A stretch of 64,000 bases of DNA from Flavobacterium aeripolare (GTDB taxonomy: Bacteria; Bacteroidota; Bacteroidia; Flavobacteriales; Flavobacteriaceae): the NCBI RefSeq assembly GCF_013294025.1, contig NZ_JABSNL010000015.1, forward strand, positions 1 to 64,000, given 5' to 3'. Positions 35,224 to 44,584 of the stretch are shown here, piece by piece. Numbering within the stretch: position 1 is the stretch's first letter; every line of letters starts with the position of its first letter. The notes beneath the pieces were generated by a model. It was not told the origin of the DNA and ran no database searches. It worked only from the letters and a program-made list of their open reading frames with translations. Both the position numbers and the translations under genes were made by a program.

Positions 35224-35736
35224 TTAGCGATGCTCGATAAACTTCGCTAAAACCTTTTCTTCGCTTGCTGTTTTAATTTTGATAACCTCTGCTGAATTTT
35301 CATTGGGAACTGTCATTGAAAGCACATAATGTTGAATCTTCCAGTTTTTTCCCTTTTTTACTAAAACACCTGAGCCTCTGCATATTTTCATTTGCGTGTT
35401 TAACAACTCGTCAAACCAAGCTATCTTACCGGATTTGTCCAGATAAACATGGCGCTCCACCGCAGTAAAGCTCCACGCCTTTCCCTTATCGAAAAAAGGT
35501 TTTGCATAGGCCATAAATTGGTTCTTATTCCAGTTTTCACTTGCATCTGTACCTATAAAAACAGCATCTGAAGTCATGCTTTCAAAATATCGTTCAAAAT
35601 CAGCTGCAGCAGCAGCCTTGTGCCACTGATCAAGAACAACATTAATTTGTTGCTCGTTACTATCTTTTACGTTTCTTGAAGTAGCAAAAGAACTAAGTAA
35701 GACAACTATTACGACTATCAACAGTGGTTTTTTCAT
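35224..35736 (-). CDS. Secreted NTF2/SnoaL-like protein
   Basis: 170 residues. Signal peptide (KPLLIVVIVVLLSSFATS), then one NTF2-like cone domain (about 30-150): VLDQWHKAAAAADFERYFESMTSDAVFIGTD (in parts QWHKAAAAADFE and MTSDAVFIGTD), WFDELL and GSGVLVKKGKNWKI. It is close to SnoaL_3 or DUF4440 proteins. A ligand-binding or enzymatic role is possible, but no catalytic set can be fixed. Confidence 0.8.
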   Translation of the reverse strand: MKKPLLIVVIVVLLSSFATSRNVKDSNEQQINVVLDQWHKAAAAADFERYFESMTSDAVFIGTDASENWNKNQFMAYAKPFFDKGKAWSFTAVERHVYLDKSGKIAWFDELLNTQMKICRGSGVLVKKGKNWKIQHYVLSMTVPNENSAEVIKIKTASEEKVLAKFIEHR

Positions 35737-35896
35737 TTGAATAAATTTAGATAATTATGGCAGCGTACATTAAATACTGTAAATATAAAGCGTTACAAAT
35801 ATAGCGTTTTAACAAAATTTTATTATTAATTCTGAAATCGCTTTCAAAGTATTTGAATTAATGTACTTTTACGCTACTTATTAGCAACACTAAAAA

Positions 35897-37483
35897 ATGA
35901 AAAAAACACTACTTAAAACCCTACTATTAACCTTATTAACAACCATGTTAATTGCCTCTTGCAAAAAGAACAACAGTGAAGCCCCTGCTGTATTATCAGA
36001 GCAAGAAATAAAAGATTTAAGTGAAGTCCCATTTGACAGTACCCTCGTAGCGCCCTTTTTTAACAAGCACCCACAGTTAGAAAAGTATCACAAGGATGTT
36101 ACCAATCTTTATGCAAAGAAAGATTTCCGTTTTATGTGGTACGACCGTAATGGCATTAATGAATTTGCCAATATCTTGTACAACAAAATCAATAATTTGA
36201 GCGACGAAGGTGTTGAAGCTACAATTCCTTATAAATTAGAATTTAATTCTTTTTATGAAACACCTCAAACTTCAAAAGACCCGCAAATTAATGCTGAGCT
36301 GCTAACTACTGCTTTGTACTTCTTTTACCTTGATAAGGTTTACCATGGTATCGATGCTGCTAAGTCAAATGAGATGGAATGGTTTTTACCTCGTGAAAAA
36401 CAAACCTATGCCGCTTACACTGATTCTATCCTAACAGATCAATCGCATGTTAAGAAGGAGAAGAAAACACTTTTTAGTCAATATTATCTACTAAGAGATG
36501 CTTTAAAAAAATACCGCACCCTAGAAAAGAAAGCTTCATGGGACAGTATTGCTATGCCGTCAGGATATAAAACTTTAAAAATAGGCGATAGCTTAAGTGC
36601 AATAGCACAAGTACGTACCCGTTTACACCTAGAGGGTTTACTTGATACAGATAGTAAAAGTGGCATGTATGATGAAGATCTAGCCGATGCCGTTGTTAAA
36701 TTTAAAGCAAGCCGCGGAATAAAAGGAGATAAATTACTTTATACCTCAACTCTAAACTATTTAAGCACGCCATTAACTAATTTAATTAAAACAATCGTGG
36801 TTAACATGGAGCGATGCCGCTGGATTTCTAAAGATATTGCTAATGCAAAAGAGGTGATTGCAGTAAACATTCCTGCTTACCAACTTACCTATTTTGAAAA
36901 AGGGAAAAACGTTTTAAATCTTAATGTTGTTGTAGGGAAGACACTGAATAAAACGGTAATCTTTAGCGCTCCTATGAAATATATTGTTTTTAGCCCGTAC
37001 TGGAATCTGCCACAAAGTATTATTAAAAATGAGGTTAACCCTGCTATAAAACGAAATCCAAACTACTTAGCACAACACAACATGGAGTGGAACAATGGTA
37101 GGGTAAGACAAAAACCAGGAGCAGGAAATTCTCTAGGAAGAGTGAAATTTTTATTTCCTAATTCGAATGCAATCTATTTGCACGACACACCATCTAAACA
37201 TCTATTTAGTCGCGATAAAAGAGCTTTTAGTCATGGCTGTATTCGAGTGGAACATCCTGAAGTACTGGCTGCCACAATCATGAGAAACGATCCAAACTGG
37301 GATGCTGAAAAAATTGACGAAGCTATGCATCTTGGAAAAGAGAAATGGTACACCTTAAAGAACAAGATACCTGTGTACATAGGTTATTTTACATCATGGG
37401 TAGATGCTAATGGAACACTACATTTTTATGATGATGTCTACGATAGAGATCCCGCACTAGCCGCTTTATTATTCGAAAAATAG
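35897..37483 (+). CDS. L,D-transpeptidase (YcbB/LdtD type), lipoprotein
   Basis: 528 residues. Lipobox (LIASC, Cys22); an N-terminal scaffold region (about 60-200), a peptidoglycan-binding-like segment (about 210-280), and a C-terminal YkuD catalytic domain with SHGCIRVEHPE (about 443-453, nucleophile Cys) preceded by YLHDTPSKHLFSRD. It makes 3-3 crosslinks in peptidoglycan or attaches proteins. Monocistronic; terminator right after. Confidence 0.92.
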   Translation: MKKTLLKTLLLTLLTTMLIASCKKNNSEAPAVLSEQEIKDLSEVPFDSTLVAPFFNKHPQLEKYHKDVTNLYAKKDFRFMWYDRNGINEFANILYNKINNLSDEGVEATIPYKLEFNSFYETPQTSKDPQINAELLTTALYFFYLDKVYHGIDAAKSNEMEWFLPREKQTYAAYTDSILTDQSHVKKEKKTLFSQYYLLRDALKKYRTLEKKASWDSIAMPSGYKTLKIGDSLSAIAQVRTRLHLEGLLDTDSKSGMYDEDLADAVVKFKASRGIKGDKLLYTSTLNYLSTPLTNLIKTIVVNMERCRWISKDIANAKEVIAVNIPAYQLTYFEKGKNVLNLNVVVGKTLNKTVIFSAPMKYIVFSPYWNLPQSIIKNEVNPAIKRNPNYLAQHNMEWNNGRVRQKPGAGNSLGRVKFLFPNSNAIYLHDTPSKHLFSRDKRAFSHGCIRVEHPEVLAATIMRNDPNWDAEKIDEAMHLGKEKWYTLKNKIPVYIGYFTSWVDANGTLHFYDDVYDRDPALAALLFEK

Positions 37484-37507
37484 CAGCAAAACAAAATAAT
37501 GGAAAAC

Positions 37508-37537
37508 AAAAAAGACTATCAAATGATAGTCTTTTTT
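37508..37537. terminator. Bidirectional terminator
   Basis: Stem AAAAAAGACTATC/GATAGTCTTTTTT with a four-base loop, between the convergent L,D-transpeptidase and hibernation factor genes. Confidence 0.85.
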
Positions 37538-37560
37538 TATATAGCTAATAGAAGTAAATT

Positions 37561-37875
37561 CTAGTGTTCTTTTTGTTTTTCAAATGTTGTCGCTAGTGAC
37601 TTTTTAATTTTGTCAAGAGCACCTTTGAAAGCTTTCTCTACAGTATCAGCATGATCAGTTACAACAATAGGTTGCAATTTTGCTGGGCGAACTTCAATTA
37701 AACAACGTTTGTCATTGATTCCTGGCTTTGCACTATTCTCATCTCCTACGTGAACTTCGATTCTTGTGATTTTATCTTCAAATCTTGCTAATGCAGTTTC
37801 TAATTCAGAAGAAAAGTAAGCTTCTGCTCTTTCATGTCCTTCTACGTTTTTATCTGTGTTAAATTGTATTTTCAT
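37561..37875 (-). CDS. Ribosome hibernation promoting factor-like (HPF/RaiA, short form)
   Basis: 104 residues, the length of short HPF/RaiA. S30AE-type fold: MKIQFNTDKNVEGHERAEAYF, a strand ITRIEVHVGDENSAKPG, ending with DTVEKAFKGALDKIKKSL. It would bind the 30S subunit and silence ribosomes in stress. It is more diverged than typical HPF and has no long C-terminal dimerisation domain. -7 box TAACTTTG (37902-37909). Confidence 0.8.
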   Translation of the reverse strand: MKIQFNTDKNVEGHERAEAYFSSELETALARFEDKITRIEVHVGDENSAKPGINDKRCLIEVRPAKLQPIVVTDHADTVEKAFKGALDKIKKSLATTFEKQKEH

Positions 37876-37901
37876 AGTGTAAAGTATTTATGTTTGTCTC
37901 T

Positions 37902-37909
37902 CAAAGTTA
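37902..37909 (-). promoter_or_regulatory. -7 box of the hibernation factor gene
   Basis: TAACTTTG on the minus strand, 27 bp before the ATG. Confidence 0.5.
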
Positions 37910-38134
37910 ACGAACGACAATCCAAAAAACGAAGAAATTAGTAAAAAATTGTGAAAATAAATGACGTTATAACGGTGTTAGCAAGGCTTTCAGCAACTTA
38001 CCTCATCATTATGTAAAAATATATTAAAAGCAAAAGCGCTATTCTTGACGAATAACGCTTTATAAATGCCCATTTTTCAATTTCCTCACCAGAAATTCGT
38101 AATACCTAATCTAGCATCAAGTAATAAAAACTAC

Positions 38135-40252
38135 TTACTTGCTAGTAGGCAAATTTTTAAAACCCATATTATACAACGTAAACGCTTGTATATCTACATT
38201 CTCTTGAATACTTGCCGCTACTGATTTTCCTGCTCCATGCCCTGCTTTAACATCAATTCTAATCAATGTAGGATTTGGTCCTGTTTGCTTGTCTTGTAAT
38301 TCGGCTGCAAATTTAAAACTGTGTGCTGGAACCACACGGTCATCATGATCTCCAGTAGTGACCATTGTTGCTGGATATTGTATTCCTGCTTTTACATTAT
38401 GTACCGGCGAATACGCTTTAATATACTCATACATTTCCTTGCTATCTTGAGCTGTTCCATAATCATAAGCCCAACCAGCACCTGCAGTAAATGTGTGGTA
38501 ACGTAACATATCTAAAACTCCCACAGCTGGTAAAGCTACTTTCATCAAATCTGGACGTTGTGTCATTGTAGCTCCTACTAGTAATCCACCATTAGATCCA
38601 CCGCGAATTGCTAGATAATCAGATGTTGTATATTTTTGAGCAATCAAATACTCTGCAGCAGCTATAAAGTCATCAAATACATTTTGCTTCTCCATCTTAG
38701 TTCCTGCATCGTGCCATTTCTTTCCATATTCACCACCACCACGTAAATTAGCAACAGCATATACACCTCCATTTTCTAACCACACAGCATTTGCAATGCT
38801 AAAACTTGGCGTTAAGCTAATGTTGAAACCACCATAACCATAAAGCATTGTTGGATTTTTACCGTCTAGTTTCAAACCTTTTTTATACGTAATGATCATA
38901 GGGATTTTTGTACCATCTTTTGAAGTATAAAAAACTTGTTTTGATTCGAAATTATCACTTTTAAAATCAACATTAGGTTTTTCATACACCTCTGATTTTC
39001 CTGTTGTAGGATTTAATGCAAAAACGCTCCCCGGAGTAGTGTAATTTGTAAAAGAATAATAGACTACTTTGTCTTTTTCTTTTCCTCCAAAACCTCCCGC
39101 TGTTCCTACTGCAGGCAATTGAATTTCGCGTACCATCTTCCCGTTATAATCATATTGCTTCACCACAGAAACCGCATCTTTGATATAATTTGCAAAAAAG
39201 TATCCCGAAGCAGTAGATGGCGACAACACGTTTTCGGTTTCTGGAATAAAATCTACCCAGTTACTAGGATCAGGTTTTGCAACATCCACAGTAACCACAC
39301 GTTTATTAGGTGCCATATAATCTGTTGCGATGTATAATTTATTTCCTTTAGTTTCAATAACATTATTGTCACTATTAAAATTATCAACGATAGTAACAAT
39401 AGGACTATCAGGAGTTTTTAAACTCTTAATGTAAAGTTCATTTCCATAAGTAGAATTTGCTGCAGATATAACTAAATAGGCATCATCTGCGGTAACATAC
39501 CCACCTATATAACGGCGTTTTTGATTAGCCCCAAAAATAACTTTATCTTCTTTTTGAGCAGTTCCTAGCTTGTGAAAATACAATTTGTGCTCGTCGGTTT
39601 TAGCAGACAATTCACTTCCCTTAGGTTTTTCATAACTAGAATAATAAAAACCTTCATTTCCCCTCCAGGACAAACCACTAAATTTCACATCTACTAATGT
39701 GTCCTCAACAATCGTCTTAGAAGCTGCATCCATGATAATCACTTTTCTCCAATCACTTCCACCTTCCGAAATAGCATAAGCGACTTTTGAACCGTCTTTT
39801 GAGAAATCTAAACCTCCTAACGACGTAGTACCGTCTTTCGAAAAAGTATTTGGATCTAGAAAAACCTCTTCTTTGCCTTTGCTATCTTTTCTATAAACAA
39901 CTGACTGATTTTGAAGTCCGTTATTTTTCGAATAATACGTATACGCCCCTTCTTGTGACGGCGCTCCTATTTTTTCATAATTCCACAATTTTTCCATGCG
40001 AGATTTTAAAGCTTCTCTAAACGGAATTTGGTTTAAATAACCATAAGTTACTTCGTTTTCTGCCTTAACCCAATTTGCTGTTTCTGTAGATCGGTCGTCT
40101 TCTAGCCATCTGTAAGGGTCATTTACTTTTGCATCAAAATAAGTGTCGACAACATCTCCTTTAGGTGTTGCTGGGTATTTTAATGTTTGTTGCTTTTGCG
40201 CAACTGCAACTATCGAGGGTAGTACTGCCATTATTAAAATTAATTTTTTCAT
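38135..40252 (-). CDS. Prolyl oligopeptidase (S9A), secreted
   Basis: About 705 residues from the ATG giving MKKLILIMAVLPSIVAVAQ, a signal peptide; an in-frame ATG 48 bp upstream would bury the signal, so I reject it. A seven-bladed propeller (about 70-420) precedes the alpha/beta hydrolase domain with Ser in RGGSNGGLL, Asp in TTGDHDDRV and His in KAGHGAGKS. It cuts short peptides after Pro, in the periplasm or outside. The upstream region contains the tandem repeats at 40427-40850. Confidence 0.92.
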   Translation of the reverse strand: MKKLILIMAVLPSIVAVAQKQQTLKYPATPKGDVVDTYFDAKVNDPYRWLEDDRSTETANWVKAENEVTYGYLNQIPFREALKSRMEKLWNYEKIGAPSQEGAYTYYSKNNGLQNQSVVYRKDSKGKEEVFLDPNTFSKDGTTSLGGLDFSKDGSKVAYAISEGGSDWRKVIIMDAASKTIVEDTLVDVKFSGLSWRGNEGFYYSSYEKPKGSELSAKTDEHKLYFHKLGTAQKEDKVIFGANQKRRYIGGYVTADDAYLVISAANSTYGNELYIKSLKTPDSPIVTIVDNFNSDNNVIETKGNKLYIATDYMAPNKRVVTVDVAKPDPSNWVDFIPETENVLSPSTASGYFFANYIKDAVSVVKQYDYNGKMVREIQLPAVGTAGGFGGKEKDKVVYYSFTNYTTPGSVFALNPTTGKSEVYEKPNVDFKSDNFESKQVFYTSKDGTKIPMIITYKKGLKLDGKNPTMLYGYGGFNISLTPSFSIANAVWLENGGVYAVANLRGGGEYGKKWHDAGTKMEKQNVFDDFIAAAEYLIAQKYTTSDYLAIRGGSNGGLLVGATMTQRPDLMKVALPAVGVLDMLRYHTFTAGAGWAYDYGTAQDSKEMYEYIKAYSPVHNVKAGIQYPATMVTTGDHDDRVVPAHSFKFAAELQDKQTGPNPTLIRIDVKAGHGAGKSVAASIQENVDIQAFTLYNMGFKNLPTSK

Positions 40253-40426
40253 TAGTTTTTGTTTTTTTTTGTGGTTTGAGATAGCAGTCGAATGCCCCAT
40301 AAATGAAGACTGCTTTTTATATGTCGGTTAGTTTGTTGTTTTGTTACTTCATTGCAGGTTAAAGTTACTACTTAAAACGGCCGTGATGCTTCGGGAAATG
40401 ACAGTTATACAACTATTCCCCATAGA

Positions 40427-40850
40427 CTCACAATTTTTCCACCATTAAGGAATTAAAATAAATTAAGCACAAAGCATTGCGGTACTTTGCGCTTCCCCTT
40501 GCGAATCTTTGCGTAACTGCTCTTTAAACAGAGAGACTCACAATTTTTTCCATCATTAAGGAATTAAGATAATTTAAGCACAAAGCGTTGCGGTACTTTG
40601 CGCTTCCCCTTGCGAATCATTGCGTAACCCCTTTTTAGACAGACACACACAATTTTTTCCACGTTGAATAAAATAAATTAAGTATAAAGCATTGCGGTAC
40701 TTTGCGCTTCCCCTTGCGAATCATTGCGTAACCCCTTTTTAGACAGATACACACAATTTTTTCCACCATTAAGGAATTAAATTAAGCACAAAGTGTTACG
40801 CTACTTTGCGATATCCTTTGCGAATCGTTGCGGAACTACTTACCTTAAAC
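40427..40850. repeat. Four tandem repeats of 104-110 bp with phased TTGCG boxes
   Basis: Copies start near 40427, 40537, 40646 and 40750. Each reads CACAATTTTTTCCAC, then an A/T part (ATTAAGGAATTAA), then a part with four TTGCG boxes at 10-12 bp steps (copy 1 at 40477, 40487, 40499, 40509), ending GCGTAAC. Copies 2 and 3 are the closest in the TTGCG part; copy 4 is the most diverged. The TTGCG part resembles the repeats around the GxxExxY gene at 13.2-13.7 kb. No gene of that type is here. It lies after the DASH cryptochrome gene and before the oligopeptidase. Confidence 0.85.
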
Positions 40851-40878
40851 TTTTCGTACTTGTTTGCGTTACTGTTTA

Positions 40879-42165
40879 CTACAACCACAGTTTGCGAAAT
40901 TCGCCTTCTTTGTCATAATCCTTTGCTTGTTTTTCTATATTAAAGTAGCGGTGTTTTCTTGGGTCGTTACCTACTCCTGCAAGGTATGCCCAGTTTCCCC
41001 AGTTGCTACAAACATCATAATCGATTAATTGTGACTCAAAATACGCAGCTCCTATTCGCCAGTCCATTTGGAGTTCGTTACAAAAATAACTAGCCACATT
41101 TTGCCTTCCTCTGTTGCTCATGAAACCAGTTTCTTTTAATTCAATCATGTTTGCATTTACAAATTCAGAATCGGTAGTTCCAGCAATCCAGTGCTGTAGT
41201 GACGCCTCATTTGTTGCTTTAGAATTAGGCTTTTCAGCAGCAATGCCAGAATATAGAAAGAACTTGGTTTGGTACTTCTTGAACATGAATCTGAAAAAAT
41301 CACGCCATAATAATTCAAAAATCAACCAGTATGTCGAGTCATTTGCTTCGTGCTCTTCTTCAAATTTCTTCACCTCGCTGTAAATTGTTCGTGGTGAAAT
41401 ACAGCCCATTGCTAACCAAGCACTAAATTTTGATGAGTAATCACTCCCCACCATTCCGTTGCGGGTTTCTTTATAAACTGCTAACTTTTTAGATTCAAAA
41501 AAATAGTAATTCAACCTGTTCATCGCTTCAGATTCTCCCCCTTTAAATTGGATCGCCGCTCGCTTGTCTATTTTTTTATTGGTTAAATTCAAATCAGTTA
41601 AAGTAGGCAACTCCATTGGTGGAATCTCCGGAGAATTTATCGCTTCTGGCGCTTCAAAAACGGCTCTCACAGTTGCTTCTAGTTCGGTTTTCTTTCTAAA
41701 TACTGTAAAAACATCTGGTATTTTCTTGATCGAAAAAGGCAAATCTTCGGCGTGGTACAAGGTACTGGTACTGAAAGTTTCTAATTCGCATCGCAATTTA
41801 AAGAGCAATTCCTGAATCTCCTGCTCAACTTTCTTTTCTTCATAAGCGACTTCGCGTTTAGCAAACACCTTCTTAGCCTTGTATTGCGCTACGACTTTGG
41901 GGATTTCAACCTCAGGCTTTCCCCTTAAAATAACCAAACCAGATCCAAGTTTCCTTAAATTATCATCTAAATTTTGAAGTGATTCTAATAAAAATTGTGC
42001 CCGATAACTGCCCGTTTTATCAAAACCATACTCGGTTTTTTTAAAGTGGTCTTCATCAAAGCAATATACTGGTACAATTTGTTCGCTTTGAGCAATTGCC
42101 TTGATAAGTGTTTCATTATCAAATAATCGTAAATCCGTTTTAAACCAAACTATAGCCGTTTTCAT
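40879..42165 (-). CDS. Cryptochrome DASH / photolyase
   Basis: 428 residues. N-terminal antenna domain (TAIVWFKTDLRLFDNETL) and FAD domain with GFMSNRGRQNVASYF, WRIGAAYFES and the DASH-type ending SNWGNWAYLAGVGNDPR followed by YFNIEKQAK. DASH proteins repair pyrimidine dimers in single-stranded or looped DNA with light, using FAD and usually MTHF. Last gene of the light-repair operon; its ATG overlaps the stop of the gene before by one base (TAATG). Confidence 0.92.
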   Translation of the reverse strand: MKTAIVWFKTDLRLFDNETLIKAIAQSEQIVPVYCFDEDHFKKTEYGFDKTGSYRAQFLLESLQNLDDNLRKLGSGLVILRGKPEVEIPKVVAQYKAKKVFAKREVAYEEKKVEQEIQELLFKLRCELETFSTSTLYHAEDLPFSIKKIPDVFTVFRKKTELEATVRAVFEAPEAINSPEIPPMELPTLTDLNLTNKKIDKRAAIQFKGGESEAMNRLNYYFFESKKLAVYKETRNGMVGSDYSSKFSAWLAMGCISPRTIYSEVKKFEEEHEANDSTYWLIFELLWRDFFRFMFKKYQTKFFLYSGIAAEKPNSKATNEASLQHWIAGTTDSEFVNANMIELKETGFMSNRGRQNVASYFCNELQMDWRIGAAYFESQLIDYDVCSNWGNWAYLAGVGNDPRKHRYFNIEKQAKDYDKEGEFRKLWL

Positions 42166-43700
42166 TATATTTTATTTATGTTTTTTAAATAGTAATCTGC
42201 TTGTTCTAGTAGCGCAACCTTTGCATCAGGCTTCATTTTCTTCCAGAGTGCATATACCATACGCAACCGTGGATTTGCCTGTAATTTATCTGCATTTTTA
42301 TCAAAGAAATTCCAATACAAACTATTGAAAGGACAGGCTTTCTCTCCCGTTTTTACTGATTTTTTGTAAAAGCAAGAACCACAATGGTGACTCATCTTAT
42401 CGATGTACGTCGCAGAACTAACATAGGGTTTTGTACCTACAATTCCGCCATCAGCAAACTGACTCATTCCCAGTGTATTTGTAATCTCCACCCATTCAAT
42501 AGCATCTATGTACACGCCCAAATACCATGCACTCACCTCATCAGGATCAGTGCCAGCTAGCAAAGCAAAATTTCCAGTAATCATCAATCGTTGAATGTGA
42601 TGCGCATAACTATACGTTAACGTTTGCTGAATTGCATCTCTTAAGCAGTGCATTTTTGTATTTCCGGTCCAATACCAATCCGGCAGCTTTGCTTTATTTT
42701 CTAAATAATTCAGTGAAGCATATTCTGGCATTTTCAACCAATAGATTCCGCGCATATACTCTCGCCAACCTATAATTTGCCGTACAAATCCTTCTAACTG
42801 ATTGTATTCTATTTCAGTGGGTCTTGCCTGCCATTCATCAATTGCGCGATTTACTACTTCTTGTGGAGTAATCATTTTTAAATTCATCGAAAACGATAAT
42901 CTCGAGTGGTACAGCGACCACTCTGTAGGAACCATAGCATCTTGATAGCTCCCAAAAAGTGGCAGACAGTTGGTCATGAAGTGTTCCATTAATTGCAACG
43001 ATTGTTTTCGGCTCGTAGGCCAAAGAAAATTCTTAGCATCTACAGTACCTATCGTTTTAATAGTAGCCTTTTCAATTTCTTTTGCGATAGCAGAAAGATC
43101 ATTTTCAAAAACTAATGGTTGTAAAGGTTTGTGTTCCTTGGGCATTTTCTTTCGATTATCGCCATCAAAATTCCACTGGCCGTTTATCGGTGTTTGCCCA
43201 TCCATTAAAACATCGTGCTTTTTACGCATAGCATGATAAAAATTCTCCATGATAAAGCTTTTTTTACCCTCGTAAAACGCCGCTAATTCTGTGCGAGTAG
43301 TGTAAAAATGTTCGGTATCAATTAACGAGTGCGAAATTGAAAGTGACTGGCAAAATCCCTTCAAAATTTCATCTACACGAAATTCGTCAGGAAGCTGGTA
43401 TTCAAAATGCGTGAAAGAATGTTCGGTTATAAGTTGGTTTAGGTTTTTAGCAAAATCTTGTTGGTTATTCTCTTCATTGATTGAAATGTAAATAACATCA
43501 TGACCTGCATCCCTTAACTCTTGGGCAAATTTGCGCATTGCAGCAAAAAAGCCCATAACTTTTTGAATGTGATGGGTAGCATAATCTGTTTCGGTACGAA
43601 TTTCCATTAACACATAAGTGGCACTCTCACTAGTTGAGTCAAACCAAGAATGAGTGCTGTTTAATTGATCTCCTAATAATAACCGAATCGTTTTTTTCAT
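42165..43700 (-). CDS. FeS-BCP photolyase (PhrB-like, (6-4) type)
   Basis: 511 residues. The start LLLGDQLNSTHSWF and the region FVRQIIGWREYMRGIYW mark the prokaryotic (6-4) photolyase group that carries FAD, a lumazine antenna and a 4Fe-4S cluster. Cluster Cys candidates: HHCGSC (about 440) and KACPFNSLYWNFF (about 455), with a fourth farther upstream near KMHCLRDAIQQT. Repairs (6-4) photoproducts. In the middle of the operon, with DUF2256 just before it. Confidence 0.92.
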   Translation of the reverse strand: MKKTIRLLLGDQLNSTHSWFDSTSESATYVLMEIRTETDYATHHIQKVMGFFAAMRKFAQELRDAGHDVIYISINEENNQQDFAKNLNQLITEHSFTHFEYQLPDEFRVDEILKGFCQSLSISHSLIDTEHFYTTRTELAAFYEGKKSFIMENFYHAMRKKHDVLMDGQTPINGQWNFDGDNRKKMPKEHKPLQPLVFENDLSAIAKEIEKATIKTIGTVDAKNFLWPTSRKQSLQLMEHFMTNCLPLFGSYQDAMVPTEWSLYHSRLSFSMNLKMITPQEVVNRAIDEWQARPTEIEYNQLEGFVRQIIGWREYMRGIYWLKMPEYASLNYLENKAKLPDWYWTGNTKMHCLRDAIQQTLTYSYAHHIQRLMITGNFALLAGTDPDEVSAWYLGVYIDAIEWVEITNTLGMSQFADGGIVGTKPYVSSATYIDKMSHHCGSCFYKKSVKTGEKACPFNSLYWNFFDKNADKLQANPRLRMVYALWKKMKPDAKVALLEQADYYLKNINKI

Positions 43701-43709
43701 TCTTCTATT

Positions 43710-43853
43710 TTATTTTGCTTTGTTCATTCTGCATTTATCACTGCAATACTTCACCTCATCCCACACCTTTTCCCATTTTTTCCTCCATGAAAAGGGCCTT
43801 TGACAAACCACGCAGATTTTAAAAGGCAAATTTTGCTTTTTTACATTTCTCAT
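43710..43853 (-). CDS. DUF2256 small zinc-ribbon-like protein
   Basis: 47 residues, below usual ORF size cut-offs. Reads [18 protein letters not shown] at the start, then RPFSWRKKW and [12 protein letters not shown] at the end. Two Cys pairs (C14-x2-C17 and C38-x3-C42) could bind zinc. DUF2256 proteins are found next to photolyase genes; their role is unknown. The start is 1 bp after the DUF2071 stop and the stop 9 bp before the FeS photolyase ATG, so it is in the operon. Confidence 0.88.
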   Translation of the reverse strand: MRNVKKQNLPFKICVVCQRPFSWRKKWEKVWDEVKYCSDKCRMNKAK

Positions 43854-43854
43854 A

Positions 43855-44574
43855 TTACAACAGTAATTTGTGCCGCTTCCACTCAATCGCTACCACTGAT
43901 CCTTCGGCTAGATACACGCTGTCAGGGACAGCACTACTTAAATTAGCAAACGCAGGACCATACATTTGAGCAAAATCACAGTCAATATCATAATCAATTA
44001 CCTCATTTACTAACCAGCTAGGGTGTTGCAATCGGTACTCTTCAGTACTTACCTCGCTGGCTTTTGTGTAACCATAATAATGTTCGAATATAAATTGTTG
44101 TAAGGAGTCCGTTTCCATCACCTTAGCCTCATTATATGCCTGTACTGCAATTCGATTCCACTTTTTGTTCAACAGCCATTCATAATTGATTCTCTTTTTA
44201 TCTATTCCTCTTTCTATACTGTGCCTCGTTTTTACGACCGTGTAATGTTCTTTGTATAATTTATTTGCTACCCAAGCCACTACAGGGTACGGTATGGTTT
44301 CATTGATAAATACAACGCCTCTTTTTACTTTTCCATTTTCGATTCTAGAAACATAAAATCTCAAATTGATCTCTTCAAAGGTCCCAAACCACGGTATGGG
44401 AATATTGAATAACTTGGTGTCTTTAAATAAAAATCCTACTAGACTAACGTAGGCTTTGCCATCAAACAAGTCTAAAGTCACTCCTGCTGGTAAATATGGT
44501 GCGAGTACAGCAGGATTAACCGCGTAATTTGCCATAATTAATTGTTCCCACTTTGCTTTTAAAAATATTGCCAT
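43855..44574 (-). CDS. DUF2071 (YqjF-like) protein
   Basis: 239 residues. Recognised from [23 protein letters not shown] (in parts [11 protein letters not shown] and [13 protein letters not shown]), ISLVGF-type strand [10 protein letters not shown], and [19 protein letters not shown]. The fold is like acetoacetate decarboxylase, but the family has no agreed function. Lies between two photolyase genes in the same operon, 10 bp after the first; association of DUF2071 with photolyase clusters is frequent in this group. Confidence 0.85.
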   Translation of the reverse strand: MAIFLKAKWEQLIMANYAVNPAVLAPYLPAGVTLDLFDGKAYVSLVGFLFKDTKLFNIPIPWFGTFEEINLRFYVSRIENGKVKRGVVFINETIPYPVVAWVANKLYKEHYTVVKTRHSIERGIDKKRINYEWLLNKKWNRIAVQAYNEAKVMETDSLQQFIFEHYYGYTKASEVSTEEYRLQHPSWLVNEVIDYDIDCDFAQMYGPAFANLSSAVPDSVYLAEGSVVAIEWKRHKLLL

Positions 44575-44584
44575 GATGCGTATA

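Noticed and set aside
40427..40850. CRISPR array
   Set aside because: Units of about 107 bp are contiguous and diverge gradually; there are no spacers between conserved repeats.
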